Shown: one piece after another, positions 9,905 through 21,230 of the stretch
Layout: each line of letters opens with the position of its first letter
Numbering within the stretch: position 1 is the stretch's first letter
Assembly: GCA_012845835.1 (NCBI GenBank)
Contig: JABAKD010000015.1
Location: forward strand, 7,730,967 to 7,794,966
DNA from: Undaria pinnatifida
Lineage: Eukaryota > Sar > Phaeophyceae > Laminariales > Alariaceae
DNA: 64,000 nucleotides
Reading direction: 5' to 3'
Program-made: the position numbers and the translations under genes
Notes under the pieces: model-generated
Told to the model about the DNA's origin: nothing
Databases searched by the model: none
The model's input: only the letters and a program-made list of their open reading frames with translations

Positions 9905-11890
9905 CATGGAATCGGACATCCTCTTGCCGGAGGGTCTCGAGGTGTTCTTCTCCCCCGTGTGCGCAAGATTCGGTATCTCTTCTGTTTGGAAAATCCATTC
10001 ATGGCACGACTTTTTTCGTCAGTAACCGTCATTGTATTTCCCTATCTATGGCTAGGATACAATCCCTTTCATCTGTGTCATGGTGTGATACCGTACGGGT
10101 ATATACGAAGTATGCTGATAGCTCGTACCGTAGTATGAGTGGGGACCTGCTGCATATATGCCACGAAGATCGTTCCGCCCTGGGAAGGGAGGCGTGGGGA
10201 CTCGTCGGGGGCAGAAGCCGAGACTCTCGCTCGTGATTGCAGGAGGGTCTCGAGGTGTTCTTCTCTCGTGTGAGCAGGATTTCGTATCTTCTGTTTGGAA
10301 AATCCCTTGTCGCGAATTATTTTCTCAGTACTTGTAACCGTCATTTTATTTCGATTTGGATACGATCCTCTTTATATGCGTCATAGTGTGATACCGTACG
10401 GGTATGTTGATAGCTCGTACCGTCGTCTGAGTCGGAGGTTTCTGGCATGTGTGCCATGAAGATCGTTCTCCCCTATGAAGGGAGGCATGCGGACTCGTCG
10501 GGGGCAGAAGCCGAGACTCTCGCTCGTGATTGCAAGACGACGGTCTCGAGGTGTTCTTCTCCCCCGTGTGTGAAAGATTCGGTATCTTTACTGTTTGGAA
10601 AATCCATTCATGTCACGATTTTTTCCGTCAGTAACCGTCATTGTATTTCCGTATGGTTAGGATACGATCCCTTTCATCTGTGTCATAGTGTGATACCGTA
10701 CGGGTACGTATGTTGATAGCTGCGGTACCGTAGTGTGAGTGGGGGCCTGCTGCATTTTTGGGACGAAGATCGTTCCACCCTAGGAAGGGAGGCATGGGGA
10801 CTCGTCGGGGGCAAAAGCCGAGTCTCTTTCTCGTGGTGGCAGGAGTGTCTCGAGGTGTTCTTCTCCCCCGTGTGAGCGAGATTCGGTATCTTTTGTTTGG
10901 AAAATCCATTCATGTCACGATTTTTTCCGTCAGTAACCGTGATTGTATTTCCCTATGGTTAGGATACGATCCCTTTCATCTGTGTCATAGTGTGATACCG
11001 TACGGGTATGTATGTTGATAGCTGCGGTACCGTAGTGTGAGTGGGGGCCTGCTGCCTTTATGGCACGAAGATCCTCCCACCCTAGGAAGGGAGGCATGGG
11101 GACTCGTCGGGGGCAAAAGCCGAGTCTCTTTCTCGTGGTGGCAGGAGTGTCTCGAGGTGTTCTTCTCCCCCGTGTGAGCGAGATTCGGTATCTTTTGTTT
11201 GGAAAATCCATTCATGTCACGATTTTTTTCGTCAGTGACCGTCATTGTATTTCCCTATGTATATGGTTAGGATACGATCCCTTTCATCTGTGTCATAGCG
11301 TGATACCGTACGGGTATGTATGTTGATAGCTGCGGTACCGTGGTATGAGCGGGGACCTGCTGCATGTATGGCACGAAGATCGCTCCGCCCTAGGAAGGGA
11401 GGCATGCGGACTCGTCGGGGGCAGAAGCCAAGCCGCTTTCTCGTGGCGGCAGGAGGGTCTCGAGGTGTTCTTCTCCCCCGTGTGAGCGAGATCCGGTATC
11501 TTCTGTTTGGAAAATCCATTCATGTCACGATTTTTTTCGTCAGTAACCGTCATTGTATTTCCCTATGGTTAGGATACGATCTTTTTCATCTGTGTCATAG
11601 TGTGATACCGTACGGGTACGTATGTCGATAGCTGTGGTACCGTAGTGTGAGTGGGGGCCTGCTGCATTTTTTGGACGAAGATCGTTCCGCCCTAGGAAGG
11701 GAGGCGCGGGGACTCGGCGGGGGCAGAAGCCGAGACTCTCGCTAGTGATTGCAGGAGGGTCTCGAGGTGTTCTTTTCACGTATGGGCAAGATTCGGTACC
11801 TTCCGTTTAAAAAATCCATTCATGTCACGATTTGTTTTTTGTCAGTAACCGTCATTGTACCCCCCTATGGTGAGGATACGATCCTTTTCG
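9905..11890. repeat. Satellite: seven copies of a ~302 bp unit
   Basis: The anchor CGAGGTGTTCTTCT recurs with its GGTGTTC at 9941, 10254, 10550, 10854, 11156, 11464 and 11766, giving spacings of 313, 296, 304, 302, 308 and 302 bp. Each unit also contains GGAAAATCCATTCATG, CGTCAGTAACCGTCAT, GGATACGATCC, GTGTGATACCGTACGGGTA and CTCGTCGGGGGCAGAAGCC. Central copies are most alike; edge copies are more diverged. Similar ~90-codon open frames appear in each unit on both strands; they follow from the repeat and do not indicate a gene family. Confidence 0.95.
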
Positions 11891-12084
11891 TATGAGTCAT
11901 GTCCTCGCTTCTGCTAATCGCCTTTTTGTCGATCGACGCGCCTGTGTGCCTGTTGGAGGGTCCTCAGCTCGAGCCGATCGCCCGTTCGCGTCTCCTCGAA
12001 GAACGGTTGTGCCTCGGCGGCTCCCGGTATTTGAGCTCCTACCTTATTTCGCATAAGCCTAGTGCGGCCAGTTGTTGTTTTTAG

Positions 12085-12715
12085 AAGCAATGAGGTCGAC
12101 CTCTTCTTCGTCGTCTGGCAGGCTTGCAAGAAAACGCGTCAGGCAATCCGCGCATCCGTCTATTGCTGCCTCTACCGTGCGCTCTACCACGCGTTATTAT
12201 TTGGTTCGAATTGGGATACCTACCGCGTTCACCCTCCCCTCGTGTCCATGATGCGCTCGCGGTAGCTCGTTCTCTGTTCAAGAGAATCGGTAGTAACAAG
12301 CGCGGCCGCTTGCTCATCTGGCACGGATCCCAGGCAACGCGCCCAAAAATCTACGCTCCCACCCCTTTCTGCCAACACTGCGCGATCTACCACGTATTCG
12401 TTGGTATAACTTGGGATTCACGTAATAATCGTCATCTCTCCCTCGTGTTCATGACGCGCTCGAGGTAGCTGGTCCTCCGTCCGAGGGATTTAGTGGCAAT
12501 GAGGTCGACCCCTTATTTGTCTGGAGTGCTTGCATAAGGCAACGCTCCAGGAATTTTACGCTTCCGTCCCGTAATGCCTCGCCTGCGCGATCTCCCGCAA
12601 ACTCTTCGGTACCAGTTGGGGATTTCACCGTTTTCACCCCTAAGCAGCAGCAATAATCGATCGGTATTGCCCCGTCTGCACAGTAGCAACGCGAAAAATT
12701 ACCGCCGCACATTCG
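12085..12715. repeat. Three diverged copies of a ~206 bp tandem unit
   Basis: The phrase GCAATGAGGTCGACC...TCTGG occurs at about 12088 and 12497, with a diverged middle copy near 12291. Each is followed by ACCACG or CTCCCGCAA, GGTTCGAATTGGGA-like sequence, CATGATGCGCTCG and GGTAGCT. This lies immediately downstream of the 302 bp satellite but uses a different unit. Confidence 0.75.
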
Positions 12716-13090
12716 ACGCCGTCGGGGACGCGGGTTCGAATCTCACTTCGAGCGTGTCTTGTCATATACAAGACGCTTGCCTACCGTAGGGATGCACATA
12801 CTCTAGATTTTATGTGGCTTTTCGGTTAAGGGGGTCTGCTGTACACCTCACCCAAAAACTGATTTTGAGAGCACTGTGAAAGTTCAACGCGATGGACGCT
12901 CTCACTGCCTAGGCATGCAATAAGCAACATTGTTAAAGGTATGCAATCCAATGATGTTTGTTACAGTACTTGCTTCCTCTTTTGCTTTCGTTGAGGAGCT
13001 TAGTCAGTCAAAAATAACGAAGCATCCCTCTATAGTCCTCTAGTCTATAGTGCGGTAGGAGTTGCACTATTTGGGGCATACAGTATATAG
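12716..13090. other. Spacer with a B-box-like motif
   Basis: GGGTTCGAATCTC near 12733 resembles an RNA polymerase III B box, but no matching tRNA fold or A box could be built around it. Otherwise nothing is recognised. Confidence 0.35.
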
Positions 13091-13104
13091 ACATGTTTCT
13101 GACC

Positions 13105-13290
13105 TTCTGTCCGGTTGAGTTCCTCATGCGAGGAACCACCGCTTAGTCTGATACTTTTAATAGTATACACTACGGAGTATTTGTTTTAGGGCCAGCGCGT
13201 AGAAGTATCAGGTCGGATTTGCGCGATTGAATGGCTTCGACTTTGTGTTTTGGGTGAGATACTTAGTTGCTCCTCATGTAAGGAGCTCAG
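13105..13290 (+). repeat. Dispersed repeat family F, copy 1
   Basis: It begins with GGTTGAGTTCCTCATG and ends with GTTGCTCCTCATG...GGAGCTCAG, with TTGCGCGATTGAATGGCTTCGA in between. The same organisation, GGTTGAGCTCCTC through GCGCGATCGAATGTTTTCGA to GAGCTCCTCG, occurs at about 24591-24775 inside the decayed non-LTR element. Confidence 0.6.
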
Positions 13291-15300
13291 AAAAATGTTA
13301 GAATCTGCCGCGCCCTTATGTACCGTAGGATGGCTTTGGTACATTTGGCCCCAACCTGCTGTAGTGCCCGTATCGTAGCTCATGCCACAAACGCTCACTG
13401 TGCCTGTGTTATAGTGTGCTATTGATTAGCTTACAGTAGTACGTCGTCCGGATGTGCCCTGACTTCCGGCAGAAAAGTTGAGTGATTCCTCACACAGGCA
13501 GGTCATAACGCCTGTGGCGGGTACATTAAGGGGACAGGGGACACGTATAATCGACCAGACATAGACTAGACTACTACCTGGTACAAGCACAACGGCAACA
13601 CTACTATTGCTACCACGTATTAGCTGATGGTGTGATGGTATTAACAGCGGGGTGTATGGTGGTGGCAGTGGCACGACGTGACGTGAAGTGGTAGGGTAGG
13701 ATCAACTAATCAGTGCTTGGAAACAATACAAACGCGAGGTCGCTGGTAGCTAGTACGTGTTACACAAGGCTTGGTGTGTGGGTAGTAGGAGACTGGCTAG
13801 TCAAACATTTTACCAGTATTAGCCGTAGTTAAACGGACTAGTACACCCAAGCATCTTCCTTAACACACTATCAAATGGCGTCTACGGCAGGACGTAGGTT
13901 TTTTGGAATCGTGACTTCGAATATTGCTGGTTATGCAGTCCAACCCACTGAGAGCTACTCAAGTGCAGTGGACCTAGGTACCGACTGCTGCTGCTATGCA
14001 GGGGTGCCTCTGGCTCTGTACCGACCACACGCACGACGGCCGCTTGTATGTTGTATATATTTATTGGTTGCTTGCTGTCCGCCCAATGTCTTCTGACCGA
14101 AGGGGGGGCGGACCGTTCGTTCAGGCAGGCGATAGTAACGCCTGCCAAGTGAAAAAGGGATAACTGCTATAAATCACAACGCGGAAACGGGGCAAATGGG
14201 ATATCATAACACTAGCCCACCCTGAAGGGGTGTATACGCAGATTAATAGAAAGATCAGGTGGGACTATGTTCACCCGGAGAATAATTCGGAGAATGAATC
14301 GAAGATGCCGCGCTTCACAACCCAGTCCCGCACTTCTAACTGCAAGGAAGACGGAAGAAGCCAATTTGAGGGGTGCACGGCGAAGCAGGCCCCAAACATC
14401 CGACATACCAGAACGTGGAAACTAATGGAACGCGTAAAATTTTAAGCAGACGTCAAAATACTGAGTATGCCGGTACGTGAAAGCCAAAAGAGCATGCAAG
14501 AATGACCGGAGAGCTGAAGACGAATAACGGTACACGGAAGAGCGGTATGACTCGTAAAACTAGCAACGACATGAGGTATGAATAGTCAGGGGAAGAAAAC
14601 GTTCTGCCACTTAATGAAAACCCATATATAAGTCACCAAAACCTGCTACCCAACCCAGGGTGAAGGCACGAAGCACTTCGAGCCTAGACTACGAAAGGGG
14701 GCGGAGTGTTTACTACGTACTCACGCGACGCTGCTCCTGGTAGTTGTAGTGAGGATAGGAACGGATAAAGTCAAGCTGGGAAAAACAGCACGCACTGTTC
14801 GGTCGCTATATCAAGGGCACGGAACTATGCTTGCCAAACTCGACCTACTCTGAATGTACAATAAAGGTAATACAACGAGTTTATAGAATAACAGGCGTCG
14901 TCAAGATCTACACAGTTTCGCGCGAGAAGGATGGGCACAAGATCAACGATCAGTTTAGCCGACGTTGAATCGGCAAACAAACGGTCGTTGAGAGACGAAT
15001 TATATAACCTCGGCCTTAGATAAGAATGCAATAAGGCGGAGGGGGAGCGCAAGAACCATTATGCCGCGGACTTAGGACAAGGCGTGCGGCATTATGCGTA
15101 TCTAACGTAGCCCTTACTCCACGTACTAAGGCGGAGAAGGGCAGAGGAGATTATTTTATAATAGAACAGAAACGAAGAGGGTAAGAAAGGAACACTAAGG
15201 CGTTACTAACAGTTCTGTCGTTCACAAAAAGGGGAGGAGGATCAACATTTCGTAGCAAGGGGACGCAGGGAACCCGCGGCCGAAAAGGGGATACCATAAT
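13291..15300. other. Two kb without a recognisable gene or repeat
   Basis: Mixed sequence with many short frames on both strands. From about 14220 the + strand becomes purine-rich. No domain, tandem repeat or dispersed repeat copy was recognised apart from one TACCTGGTA motif at 13575. Confidence 0.4.
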
Positions 15301-15345
15301 GTTCACAGTCATGTGACTTAGTAGCTCAGCGGGTAGTGTTATATG
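15300..15345 (+). other. tRNA A-box-like remnant
   Basis: TTAGTAGCTCAGCGGGTAGTG near 15308-15330 resembles the tRNA D-arm/A-box region. No matching T arm at the right distance was found, so this is a SINE or tRNA fragment at best. Confidence 0.3.
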
Positions 15346-15521
15346 GTACCGGTATAACAAAAAAAACATTTACATGTTTTCTCGTTGAAATTCGCCGATA
15401 TCGTGACAGGGATCTCCGGGGCTGTACCCTCGAGATTCAACGAACTCAAGAACATATTTTTGGTATCAAGGTAGTTGATTGAGTCTCACTCAATACTGAT
15501 ATCTGCTTCATCTGTTGTTGC

Positions 15522-15655
15522 AAGGGGAGTCGCCGACCTATATCCTTAATGAGGACGCACAACCCGTAATACGCGCGATCGGAGTATCACACACAGCTTG
15601 CAAAGATGAGTTTCGACAAAACATTCGATCTCACAGCTGGAGTGCAGTTTAATTT
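15522..15655 (-). repeat. Dispersed repeat family B, partial reversed copy
   Basis: On the + strand it reads GGGGAGTCGCCGACCTATATCC, then GCGCGATCGGAGTATCACAC, CTTGCAAAGATGAGTTTCG and GATCTCACAGCTGGAG, the reverse complement of the central part of family B. Confidence 0.85.
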
Positions 15656-15663
15656 TTGTCTAG

Positions 15664-15755
15664 ACTATAGTAATAGTATCGGATAGACTGTCCGTTTGTG
15701 AACTTGTGGTGTGCGCGGGTTCAAATCCCGGTATCATCGGTCATCGGAAACGAGA
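15664..15755 (+). other. tRNA-like 3' half (B box)
   Basis: GCGGGTTCAAATCCCGG near 15720 is a good T-arm/B-box match with a 4-5 bp stem around a TTCAAAT loop. The 5' half could not be folded into a tRNA, so it is likely a SINE or pseudo-tRNA fragment. Confidence 0.35.
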
Positions 15756-15819
15756 AAAACAAGTTCGAAGGTTCTTGAATTTCCTAGACACTACTATTAA
15801 CTGTCACGTGACTAACTAA

Positions 15820-15902
15820 GTACATAGCTCAGTAGTGGCTAGTGCTCTAGACTATAACCAACAAAGGTTGTGTCGTGAGTTTGATTCCCGCCGACTTTGT
15901 AC
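15820..15902 (+). tRNA. Degenerate tRNA-like sequence (pseudo-tRNA or SINE head)
   Basis: The ends GTACATA and TTTGTAC can pair at six of seven positions. TAGCTCAGTAGTGGCTAG matches an A box and GAGTTTGATTCCCGC a B box. The anticodon arm does not form a regular 5 bp stem with a 7-base loop, so no amino acid can be assigned. It is probably not a working tRNA. Another A-box-like phrase (GTGGCTCAGAAGCTAAGTGGG) follows at about 16109. Confidence 0.35.
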
Positions 15903-16149
15903 TTGTTCTTTTAGAGCGTGCACGCTGGAGACAGTGCAGATGGTTATCGTGATAGTGCGCTCCCGAATACTGCTTAAAGTAGTAGTACAGGCGAGGGGAG
16001 GACCCCCAAGATCCCTGTTACAAACTCGGCGATTATCAATCAATCAACGAACTCGAAAGTATATACTTCGTTGGTTGTATAGCGGTGCCCACTGAGTTAG
16101 CAAGTGACGTGGCTCAGAAGCTAAGTGGGTATTATACTTCGAAGTAGTG

Positions 16150-17890
16150 CTATAAAACTAATATTAATAACAAAATCTCACCGTCTACCACACACAATAA
16201 TATTTTTTTCACGATTTCCCCATGTATGTCCAACCTGCAAAATATTTTCCCTGGGTTCCCATAAATTGATAAATTGGAACCTCTTCATTTGGACACGCCC
16301 GCCCGCATAGTCTCCGGCCGACCTGCACCCTGTCGTTGTTGCAGGAGAGGAGGGAGAGTGTTTTAAGCCTCAGATTGGGTGGTGTAGTATTAAATAGTTA
16401 CTGTATGCAGTAGGTGAATGATTAACATTTTACCAGTTAACAGTTAGTTGTCAAACGGGCTATTTCAATAACGCCGTCTATTAATAAATAGTCGAATACC
16501 TTGCTTAGCGTACGCAACAACACACCAGAAAATAATTATTAGTTTCGGTCTCTGTGGAGCGTCTATTGACGGCTGGCACTGCCTCGCCCTGGTTGCTTCA
16601 CCTGTTTGTTGCTAACAGCTGTTAAACAGTTGTTGCAGGGTTTCTGGTGCTACCTCGCTCTGGCTCTCCGTTGAAATGTTCAAAATCCGAACAATTAATT
16701 GAATCATCGCTCAACCTAAACGAAAATGGAAATAAAATAATAGTGCATCCTCCTCACGATTTGGCCTTCTTTCTGATCACGAAATACATGACACCGTCGT
16801 ATAACACGCAAGAAGAAGAGCACACACAACACGTGTGGGCCCCTCGAAAGTTTTTGAAGGTGGTTTTTTATCGACAACACGGGAAGAAGAAAGCACACCA
16901 ACAACGCCATCCAAGCCATCGATGCGTCTACCAAAATATGTGGATTATTAACAGGTCGTTCCAAACCCACCGTTTTCGTTGTGTGTGCCGGCATGGGGTG
17001 GGGTGGGGTCCCCCTTGCTCGGAAGAAAATCTGCCATGAAATTTCTTCGAGGGGGCAGTGGTATCCTGCTAATGGTAGGCTGATGGGTGCCCGCATAATG
17101 TACCGGAGCACGTGCATGCGATGAAGCTCCGAAGCTCCCCACATACATAGCTTCTGGGTGTGATCCGATGTGAAGATTGATTTCTTTGCACCAGGTCCTG
17201 CGGCGCGGAGGCGGAGAGGTGGACAACCGACAAGCCCGCCGTTGTATGAACCCATCAGCCTATCCTTTATGCCCGTCGCCCTTTAGAACTACTACTACTA
17301 CTGTGGGCACTGCACATACATTCTTGGGAGAAGCGGCTTGGATCTAGGCTGGGGTACAGTTACTTACTACCACTATACAGTAGTTTTACAGATTGGGACA
17401 TTTTTAGCAGACACGGGAAAAAGTGTACAACCCATCGTTCGTATCGTAGTAGCACACAAACTATCACCGTGATAATGAACGTAAACAAACTACCCCCCGT
17501 ACGTAGTAAACGCCCCGGTGCGCTATTTCAGCCGGGGGGCACGGGCAAAATCTAAAAAATATCCATGTAATAACTACAATGAAAAGATATAACATCAGCC
17601 GTCGACGCATCGTCAACACGCTGAGGGTTCGTTTTTTTTTTCGGGTCGCACGCAATAAAAACTAGCGTCACCATATATGTGTTGGTAGTACTTGGTAGTG
17701 GCTAGAGCTTTACGTAAGTCTTCGAGACGATACATATTCTTCAATGTCTGGTATCCGGTAGGCGCTTACCTTTCTTTGCCGTTGAGTGCCTGAATCTGAT
17801 CGTACCTGTGGTCTATACTCACCTGTTGTATTACTATGCATCTAACTAAATAATCATATCCACAAATATTTTGTAGAGCGTACCGAAAGA
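16150..17890. other. No supported gene
   Basis: Overlapping opposed frames of 130 (+, 16647-17039) and 179 codons (-, 16716-17255) exist, without recognisable domains or codon bias. A poly-G run (about 17890-17906) ends the stretch. Confidence 0.4.
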
Positions 17891-17927
17891 GGGGGGGGGG
17901 GGGGGTTGTACGCTTTGTCTATGTCCC

Positions 17928-18068
17928 TTACCTACACTGCGTGTGTGTTATTCCTACTTACCTATACTACGTGTTTGTGCATCTATCCCTACTTAGCCAT
18001 ACTACGTGTGTGTCTATTCCTACTTACCTATACTACGTGTGTGTCTATTCCTACTTGCCTATACTACG
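17928..18068. repeat. ~36 bp minisatellite, about four to five units
   Basis: Units of the form CCTACTTACCTATACTACG followed by TGTGTGTCTATT are repeated head to tail; the last two are nearly identical and earlier ones carry variants (CATCTATCC, TTAGCCATAC). Confidence 0.85.
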
Positions 18069-18351
18069 GTATTATTGTTGTGTTATGATACTCTAGCTAT
18101 CCGTGTATCACACACGCTTTCACTACCAGGTTTTTTGTAACTTGTACCGTCATTGATTCAGTGACGGTTGTGATGGTACTCCAAGTGGGGGGTGCGCGGT
18201 TGGTCGGTGTCGGGAAGCGTGCTCCTCGTGGATTCCGGTGTCTTTGGTTGGTCTCTCCTCGTAGCTCGCTGGACATATTCAAAAGTTTGAGGGCGCTCCA
18301 TTACACGGTACCTCAGGGATGTCCAAACAAAATTTTTTGGGCGTTTTCTTG

Positions 18352-18550
18352 GGCGCAGGCAGCGCAGCTTGCCATCTCATTGCAGATCCACATCTCGCAC
18401 AAATAAAATAGCATCAAAACTCAAAAAACGCAACACGGAACAGGGGTCCCACAGCGCAGCTTGCCATCTCATTATTATTGCAGATTCACATCTCGCACAA
18501 ATAAAATAGCATCAAAACTTAAAAACCGCAACGCGAAACAGGGGTCCCAC
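18352..18550 (+). repeat. ~97 bp tandem duplication
   Basis: The segment GCGCAGCTTGCCATCTCATT through ACAGGGGTCCCAC occurs twice in a row (about 18359-18452 and 18453-18550), differing by an ATT insertion and a few substitutions. A diverged form of the same phrase (GTGTAGCTTGCCATTACATT) is seen at about 60363. Confidence 0.85.
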
Positions 18551-18607
18551 TCGCGCGAGTGATCCCGAGATTATGGAAACACGGGCAGGCCCCAAAAGCA
18601 ACCTCCC

Positions 18608-18649
18608 TACCGTAGCCTGGGTGACAAGTTAAAGGCCCAGGCTACGGTA
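18608..18649. other. Perfect 14 bp stem-loop
   Basis: TACCGTAGCCTGGG at 18608-18621 pairs perfectly with CCCAGGCTACGGTA at 18636-18649 around a 14-base loop. It uses the CTACCGTAGCC vocabulary seen at the ends of several repeat families. Confidence 0.85.
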
Positions 18650-18689
18650 CCATAAGGGTCCCCCTTTGGGGGCCTTGTATTTCAGTGGC

Positions 18690-18975
18690 GAGGAGTTATT
18701 CTCGCGAGTAACCCCTCTGCTCCTTTTCCGGTCTTCGGTTCTTTTTTTTTTTTTTTGATGTTTTGAATTGACGAAACCAATCCACGATTATCATAATAAG
18801 ATTAAAGGCCGAGGGGAATACCATGAAGCACAATGGAATGTAATCTACGCCGCGACAAAAATATCGCATGAAATGTTTTTTTTTGTTTCCGTGAGGGGTG
18901 CTGAGTCGCTCGCGCGAGTGATGGAAACCCGGCAGTAGTAGTGAAAAACAGGGTGTTACCCCCCCTACCGTAGCA
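18690..18975 (+). repeat. Dispersed repeat family D, copy 1
   Basis: It contains TCGCGAGTAACCCCTCTGCTCC, CACAATGGAATGTAATCTACGC, GTGAGGGGTGCTGAGTCGCTC and ends in CCCCCCTACCGTAGC. The same order (CGTGCGAGTAACCCTTCTG, GCGCAATGGAATAGTAAGC, CCCCCTACCGTAACC) is found at about 20950-21185. A more distant form lies at 60290-60540. Confidence 0.7.
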
Positions 18976-18978
18976 TGC

Positions 18979-19263
18979 GAGTGATTCTTCTACGATAGCC
19001 CTTCCCAAAACAAGCGATTTTCTTTAACGAACGTTTCATCATTTCATGGCTGCTCCACACGACAATGAAGGATACCATTGAAAAAAAATCATCCATATGT
19101 ATATATACTCCGTATATCTTGTGTGTGCAAAGTTAAAGGTCTAACGACCGACGACGTCGGGGTATCGAGGGACGCCAAATTTCAGGAGATACGACCGGGA
19201 GCTGGTTTTGAAACCGGCGAGTTCGTTAGAGAAAAGTTGGGGGCGCTGCCGTTGAACGACTCA
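18979..19263 (+). mobile_element. MITE family C, copy 2
   Basis: It opens with GATTCTTCTACGATAGCCC and closes with GCTGCCGTTGAACGACTC, imperfect inverted repeats of one another. Internally it has AACGAACGTTTCATC, GACGACGTCGG and GGGAGCTGGTTTTGAAACC, matching the other family C copies. No open reading frame is conserved, so it is non-autonomous. Confidence 0.75.
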
Positions 19264-19710
19264 GCCTGGGTGACGAGTTGCAACTCAAGCGAGAGTAAGT
19301 GGGGGCGGGCATCATATTTAATGTTCTATTATATTATAGATTGGCGGTATGAATAGATCGATATTGATGTATTTTGTATTGATTTGCTTTCTGGTGCTTA
19401 TTTACTTTATTATTTAGACAGAATCTTTAGATGACCGTGGACGTTTATTTTCTATTATCTTCACATCTATTTTTTTTTTTTTCAGATCTCCTGTTAGCTC
19501 TCAGTCAGCTGTGATGCTTGTATTCGTTCGAGGTACATATTATTACCATCGCCACAGGTGATGGGCCTCCTCTGCTGGCGCGGGTGGGAGTGGAGTGGCG
19601 GGCATGGTGTCTCTCCATCCACGCATCGATCATCATTATTAGGCTAGTCAATGCGTTGTGGACAGGCGGCATCTTGGAACATCTGCTGTCGACAGCATAC
19701 TAGCGCAATA

Positions 19711-20635
19711 TCCTCTGTGAACGCCCCCTGGGGCGCCTACACATTTTTGGTGACAGCGAACACCCCGGGGCGTTCTATGAGGTAGGGGGGGGATACTTCC
19801 ACAAAAAAAAATGAGATCAAAATTGCTCGGGTTGTTGGTCTCTTTTTTCTGTTTAGGGCACCAACCGGATGAACACACAATACACGCACTATCCCGCGGA
19901 CCTCTCTCGCTGGAACCCACGATGTCGGGCGTAAACAACATCTATCTACGAGAAAGCATTCCAGAAGCAGACAAAGGCGGATGGGGGGCGCTTGCGCCGT
20001 TCGCCTCCGGGGGGAAACACCCCCTCTCGTTTCGGTTGACCCTTTTTGGCAACTGAGTTGCCTCTCGTTTCGCCTAATCTTTTCCTTTTTTGGCGTCGGA
20101 GGGGGTGTCGGAGGGGGTGTTCTCGCCGGGAGGCGAGCAGCGCAAGCTTCTCTAAAACCGCAGTACCTCTCGTTTGACCAGACCCTTTTTTTGGCGTCGA
20201 AGGGGGTGTCAGTGGGGGTGTCCTACCCCGGCGGCGAACGTCGCAAGCTCCTCCAACCGCCTTTCTTCTGCTCTTCTTGATTGTTTTCTCGTAGATGGTT
20301 TCACCGTAATACTATGTTAGTCGGCAGGAGTACCGAGGTTGTCCGCGATTTCAAGCTGATGGAAGGGTTTTTAATGCGAACCAATAAAAACAATGACGAC
20401 AACAACAGCAACAATAACAATATTACCGGAACAAATGCCCTGAATTGATGTGAACGCCCCGTGGGGCGGCCAAAAAGTAACCGAATAAGCTATCTCCCCG
20501 GGGCGAATTCAAAGGTAGGCGAGCGCAAAAATAACAAATTTAGCCCGGGACGTTCAAAACGTTCTTGCGCGTACACGGTGTTTTTTTTGGGGGAGTGGGG
20601 GGGGCGTTCACAAGGCCTGGGGCGTTCACAGAGGA
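19711..20635. mobile_element. 925 bp TIR element with TA duplication
   Basis: TCCTCTGTGAACGCCCC (17 bp) at 19711 is exactly the reverse complement of the sequence ending at 20635. The two ends are bordered outside by TA on each side (19709-19710, 20636-20637). This is the pattern of Tc1/mariner-like or Stowaway-like elements. No transposase was recognised. Inside are extra copies of GTGAACGCCCC and GGGGGCGTTCAC (about 20452, 20600) and an internal inverted repeat around 19985-20265, so it may be a nested composite. Confidence 0.7.
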
Positions 20636-20944
20636 TACTACGGTACACTTATAATATATTCTACAATATCAGCTACATCTATCTATACGTCGATACTATA
20701 AATCTATAGTCTAAACTCTCTGATCTCTTCCTCCCTTCGTGCGTATCTAGCTGCATTTGCATCCAGATAGTAGAGGCCCCTCTCTGCTTAAATTCAGATA
20801 GCTAGCACAGTTAGTACAACAGTAAGTAGCGTATACGTACATTGCTACGAGGGGAGCGGCGGCGACGGGAGGGGGGGGGAGGGGCGGGGGGGAGTCCGAG
20901 CAGCATGCGTTGTACGTCCTCTGACGGTGGACCAAGGCTTTTCT

Positions 20945-21230
20945 AGCAGTGGCTTGGGCTCACTCGTGCGAGTAACCCTTCTGTTCCTTGGCGATCTTGC
21001 GCTTTGGTTCTGTTCTAATTTCGCGATACATCAGTGCGCAATGGAATAGTAAGCTACGCTGTGCCAAAGAACCTCCCAAGTAATTTTTGTCCATGAGGTA
21101 TAGAGTCACTCGTACGACTGAGTGCTGATACTTGTAGTCCGATCGTGATATTGGGGGTGCGGGTACCCCCCCTACCGTAACCTACCGTAACCTACCGTAA
21201 CCTACCGTAACCTACCGTAACCTTAGTCGG
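20945..21230 (+). repeat. Dispersed repeat family D, copy 2, ending in a decamer array
   Basis: It aligns by landmarks with the copy at 18690-18975. The terminal CCCCCCTACCGTAACC is expanded here into five tandem copies of the decamer CCTACCGTAA (about 21174-21224), suggesting slippage at the element end. Confidence 0.75.

Noticed and set aside
10447-11779. Repeated ~90-codon similar frames resembling a small gene family
   Set aside because: They recur because the 302 bp satellite recurs, appear on both strands and shift frame between units.
12720-12765. Possible tRNA gene from a GGGTTCGAATC B box
   Set aside because: No A box or acceptor pairing at the correct distance.
16716-17255. 179-codon minus-strand frame
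   Set aside because: No recognisable domain and an overlapping + strand frame of 130 codons; not distinguishable from chance.
21174-21224. CRISPR-like short repeats (CCTACCGTAA)n
   Set aside because: Direct decamers without spacers in a eukaryotic repeat element; a slippage array.
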